Shown: one piece after another, positions 61,558-64,000 of the stretch
How the letters are laid out: each line of letters begins with the position of its first letter
Numbering within the stretch: position 1 is the stretch's first letter
Origin: Methylobacterium sp. CB376
GTDB lineage: Bacteria > Pseudomonadota > Alphaproteobacteria > Rhizobiales > Beijerinckiaceae
Reading direction: 5' to 3'
Length of the DNA: 64,000 bases
Assembly: GCF_029714205.1 (NCBI RefSeq)
Contig: NZ_CP121648.1
Location: forward strand, 2,294,001-2,358,000
Notes under the pieces: generated by a model
Databases searched by the model: none
The model's input: the letters and a program-made list of their open reading frames with translations, nothing else
What the model was told of the DNA's origin: nothing
Made by a program: the position numbers and the translations under genes

Positions 61558-64000
61558 ATCGATCGCGCCGCCACGACTCACTCCGCCACGGTACACGGCG
61601 AGAGATCCGACGGCCCGCCCTTCCTCCTCAGGGACGCGCGGCGCCTCGCGGCGCTGCGCAGCTACGCCATCCTCGACACGCCGCCCGAGGCCGAGTTCGA
61701 CGACATCGCCCAGATGGCGGCCCAGGCCTGCGGCACGCCGATGGCCCATATCAACTTCATCGACGCGGAGCGGCAGTGGATCAAGGCGGCGGTCGGGCAC
61801 GACCGGCGGGAGATGCCGCTCGACCTCGGGTTCTGCGCCGAGGTGCTGCGGGCACCCGACGTGGTGGAGCTCACCGACCTCGACCGTGATCCCGCCCGCG
61901 CCGCCAACCCGCTGGTGGCCGAGACCCCGCACCTGCGCTTCTACGCGGGCGTCCCGCTCCTCACGCCCGAGGGCTACGCCATCGGGACGCTCTGCGTGCT
62001 CGACCGCGTGCCGCGGGAGCTGACCGAGCCGCAGCGCTTCATCCTGCGGGCGCTGGCCCGGACCGTGATGGCGCAGCTCGCCATGCGCCGCACCGACGCG
62101 GCCCTGCGGGTGAGCGAGGAGCGCTACCGCTCGCTGTTCAACTCGATCGATGCCGGGTTCTGCCTGATCGAGGTGCTCTTCGGCGACGGGGGCAAGGCGG
62201 AGGATTTCCGCATCCTGGAGGTGAACCCGGCCTTCGCGGGCCAGACCGGCCTCGCCGACCCGGTCGGGCGCAAGATGCGCGACCTCGCCCCGGAGAACGA
62301 GCCCTACTGGCCCGAACTGTTCGGCGAGGTGGCGCGGACCGGCCGGCCCGTCCGCGTCGAGAACGCCGCCAGGGCCCTCGGGCGCTGGTACGACGTGCAT
62401 GCCTACCGGGTCGACCAGCCGGACCTCAACCGCGTCGCCGTGCTGTTCAACGACATCACCCCGCGCCGCGTCGGCGAACTCGCCCTGCGCGACAGCGAGG
62501 CGGAGCTGCGCCTCGTCGCCGACGCGATGCCGGTGCTCATCGCGGTGATCGACCGGTCCTTCACCTACCGCTTCGTGAACGCCGCCTACGAGACCTGGTT
62601 CGGGCATTCCCGCGACGCCGTGATCGGCCGCCACATGGGCGACCTCATCGGCGAGCAGGAATTCGCGATCCGCCGCCCCTCCGTGGAGCGGGCGCTGGCC
62701 GGCGAGGAGGTGCGCATCGAGCGCACCTGGCCCTGGCCGGACGGGCGCACCCGCATCGCGGACATCCGCTACCTGCCCCGCCGCAGGCCGGGCGGCGAGG
62801 TCGACGGCGTCTACGTGTTCGTCCACGACGTCACCGACCGCAAGCGCGTCGAGGAATTGCTGGAGGCGCGCACGCAGTCCCTGGAGGCGCAGATCGCCGC
62901 CCAGGCCCGCGACCGCGACCGCATCTGGACCCTCTCGCCGGTGCTGAAGGTGATCGCCTCGGCGGGCGGCGCGATCCAGTCGGTGAATCCCTCCTGGGTG
63001 CGCACGCTCGGCTGGAGCGAGGCGGAGTGCCTCGGCCGCTCCCTCCTCGACTTCGTGGTCCCGGCGGAGCGGGGCACCCTGGAGGCGGAGCTGGCGCGGC
63101 GGGCCGCCGGGGAGGGCGGCGACGTCGAGATCGCCTGCCTCACCAAGTCCGGGGAGGCGCGGCGCATCCTCTGGACCATCGTGCCGGAGGACGACACGCT
63201 CTACGGGTTCGGGCGCGACGTCTCCGAGCAGCGCCGGGCCGAGGAGGCGCTGCGCCAGTCGCAGAAGCTCGAGGCGGTGGGCCAGCTCACCGGCGGGGTG
63301 GCGCACGACTTCAACAACCTGCTCACCATCATCCGCTCCTCCGTCGATTTCCTGCGCCGGCCCGACCTGCCGGAGGAGCGGCGGCGGCGCTACCTCGACG
63401 CGGTGTCGGACACGGTCGACCGCGCCGCCAAGCTCACTGGGCAGCTCCTCGCCTTCGCGCGGCGCCAGGCGCTGCGGCTCGAAGTGATCGATGTCGGGGC
63501 GCGGCTGCGCAACGTCGGCGAGATGCTCGACGCCGTGACGGGCGCGCGCATCCGCGTGGTCACGGAGGTGCCGGACCGGCCCTGCTTCGTGCGCACCGAC
63601 CAGAGCCAATTCGAGACCGCCCTCGTCAACATGGCGGTGAATGCGCGCGACGCCATGAACGGGGAGGGGACCCTGACCCTGCGCGTCAGCTGCGGCCGCT
63701 CCCTCCCGGCCATCCGCGGCCACGCGGGCGCGCCCGGCCCCTTCGCGACGGTGTCGCTGACCGATACCGGCACCGGCATCCCGCCCGACCTGCTCGGCCG
63801 GATCTTCGAGCCCTTCTTCACCACCAAGGACGTCGGCAAGGGCACGGGGCTCGGCCTGTCCCAGGTCTTCGGCTTCGCCAAGCAATCCGGCGGCGACATC
63901 GCGGTCGAGAGCACCCCGGGGACGGGGACCACCTTCACCCTCTACCTGCCGCAGGTCGAGGTGCCCGACGGGGCGCTCCGGCCGGACCTCGACCCGCAAG
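61558..64000 (+). CDS. GAF-PAS histidine kinase, partial (C-terminus outside window)
   Basis: The frame runs from a stop at 61429-61431 to the right edge. From 61558 it would read I-D-R-A-A-T with GGGAGG five bases upstream, but the codon is ATC; no ATG, GTG or TTG occurs in frame before the GAF domain. A GAF domain starts at [20 protein letters not shown], followed by three PAS units ([34 protein letters not shown] and [20 protein letters not shown]). His[21 protein letters not shown]. HATPase: [24 protein letters not shown] and [11 protein letters not shown] receiver may follow beyond the edge. Soluble, about 814 codons visible. Confidence 0.88.
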   Translation, partial: MDRAATTHSATVHGERSDGPPFLLRDARRLAALRSYAILDTPPEAEFDDIAQMAAQACGTPMAHINFIDAERQWIKAAVGHDRREMPLDLGFCAEVLRAPDVVELTDLDRDPARAANPLVAETPHLRFYAGVPLLTPEGYAIGTLCVLDRVPRELTEPQRFILRALARTVMAQLAMRRTDAALRVSEERYRSLFNSIDAGFCLIEVLFGDGGKAEDFRILEVNPAFAGQTGLADPVGRKMRDLAPENEPYWPELFGEVARTGRPVRVENAARALGRWYDVHAYRVDQPDLNRVAVLFNDITPRRVGELALRDSEAELRLVADAMPVLIAVIDRSFTYRFVNAAYETWFGHSRDAVIGRHMGDLIGEQEFAIRRPSVERALAGEEVRIERTWPWPDGRTRIADIRYLPRRRPGGEVDGVYVFVHDVTDRKRVEELLEARTQSLEAQIAAQARDRDRIWTLSPVLKVIASAGGAIQSVNPSWVRTLGWSEAECLGRSLLDFVVPAERGTLEAELARRAAGEGGDVEIACLTKSGEARRILWTIVPEDDTLYGFGRDVSEQRRAEEALRQSQKLEAVGQLTGGVAHDFNNLLTIIRSSVDFLRRPDLPEERRRRYLDAVSDTVDRAAKLTGQLLAFARRQALRLEVIDVGARLRNVGEMLDAVTGARIRVVTEVPDRPCFVRTDQSQFETALVNMAVNARDAMNGEGTLTLRVSCGRSLPAIRGHAGAPGPFATVSLTDTGTGIPPDLLGRIFEPFFTTKDVGKGTGLGLSQVFGFAKQSGGDIAVESTPGTGTTFTLYLPQVEVPDGALRPDLDPQ

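Overview
The window is chromosomal DNA of very high GC content (my estimate is above 70%). Genes are tightly packed, with many ATGA/GTGA overlaps and GTG starts. Protein families and dispersed repeats point to a Methylobacterium-like alphaproteobacterium (Rhizobiales): RecX, AsmA, a Tlde1/DUF2778 protein, several PAS histidine kinases and an alternative chemosensory cluster. The genus is my recognition of style, not proof. I see no rRNA, tRNA, CRISPR array, insertion sequence or phage gene.

Layout. 1-4425: 3' part of a type II secretion operon on the minus strand (gspH, gspJ, gspK, gspE, gspL running off the left edge), with gspG and gspI absent and a gspH that has no normal start. 4433-9195: a composite repeat element, a secreted GlcG/HbpS-type protein, a WcbI-methyltransferase fusion and a thioesterase. 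9196-16171: mostly metabolic genes (D-lactate dehydrogenase, TAXI-type periplasmic receptor, RecX, small hypotheticals, dienelactone hydrolase, TehA/SLAC1 transporter). 16205-16985: a broken LysR gene.

17100-29619 is one continuous minus-strand signalling locus. In transcription order it encodes a cytoplasmic MCP with two signalling tips, a triple-CheW protein, CheB, a HEAT-repeat protein, CheR, CheY, CheA, a STAS-like protein, a second CheY, CheC and a LOV-PAS histidine kinase with receiver. It has every part of a chemosensory array but no flagellar gene, so it may control something other than swimming, possibly light-linked. 29863-45429 holds an FkbM methyltransferase, an MHYT histidine kinase, a carbamoyltransferase, a long AsmA protein, an EamA exporter, a cupin, a glyoxalase II, a methyltransferase, MarC, DapB and GpmA. 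45690-46539 is an AT-rich islet with two orphan ORFs.

47042-58359 looks like an oligosaccharide or exopolysaccharide locus. Plus-strand genes encode a clan GH-A glycosidase-like protein, a PIG-L deacetylase and a small metallothionein. The facing minus-strand operon encodes two SDR sugar-nucleotide enzymes, a B12-binding-type radical SAM enzyme, a GT4 glycosyltransferase, three tandem CgeB-type glycosyltransferases and a UDP-glucuronate-decarboxylase-like enzyme. I consider this the best candidate for an undescribed biosynthetic system. The window closes with a lytic transglycosylase, a Tlde1/DUF2778 protein and a GAF-PAS histidine kinase that runs off the right edge and lacks a canonical start codon.

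Two dispersed palindromic repeat families sit between genes, and short tandem repeats of 13-23 bp recur in intergenic DNA and in protein linkers.
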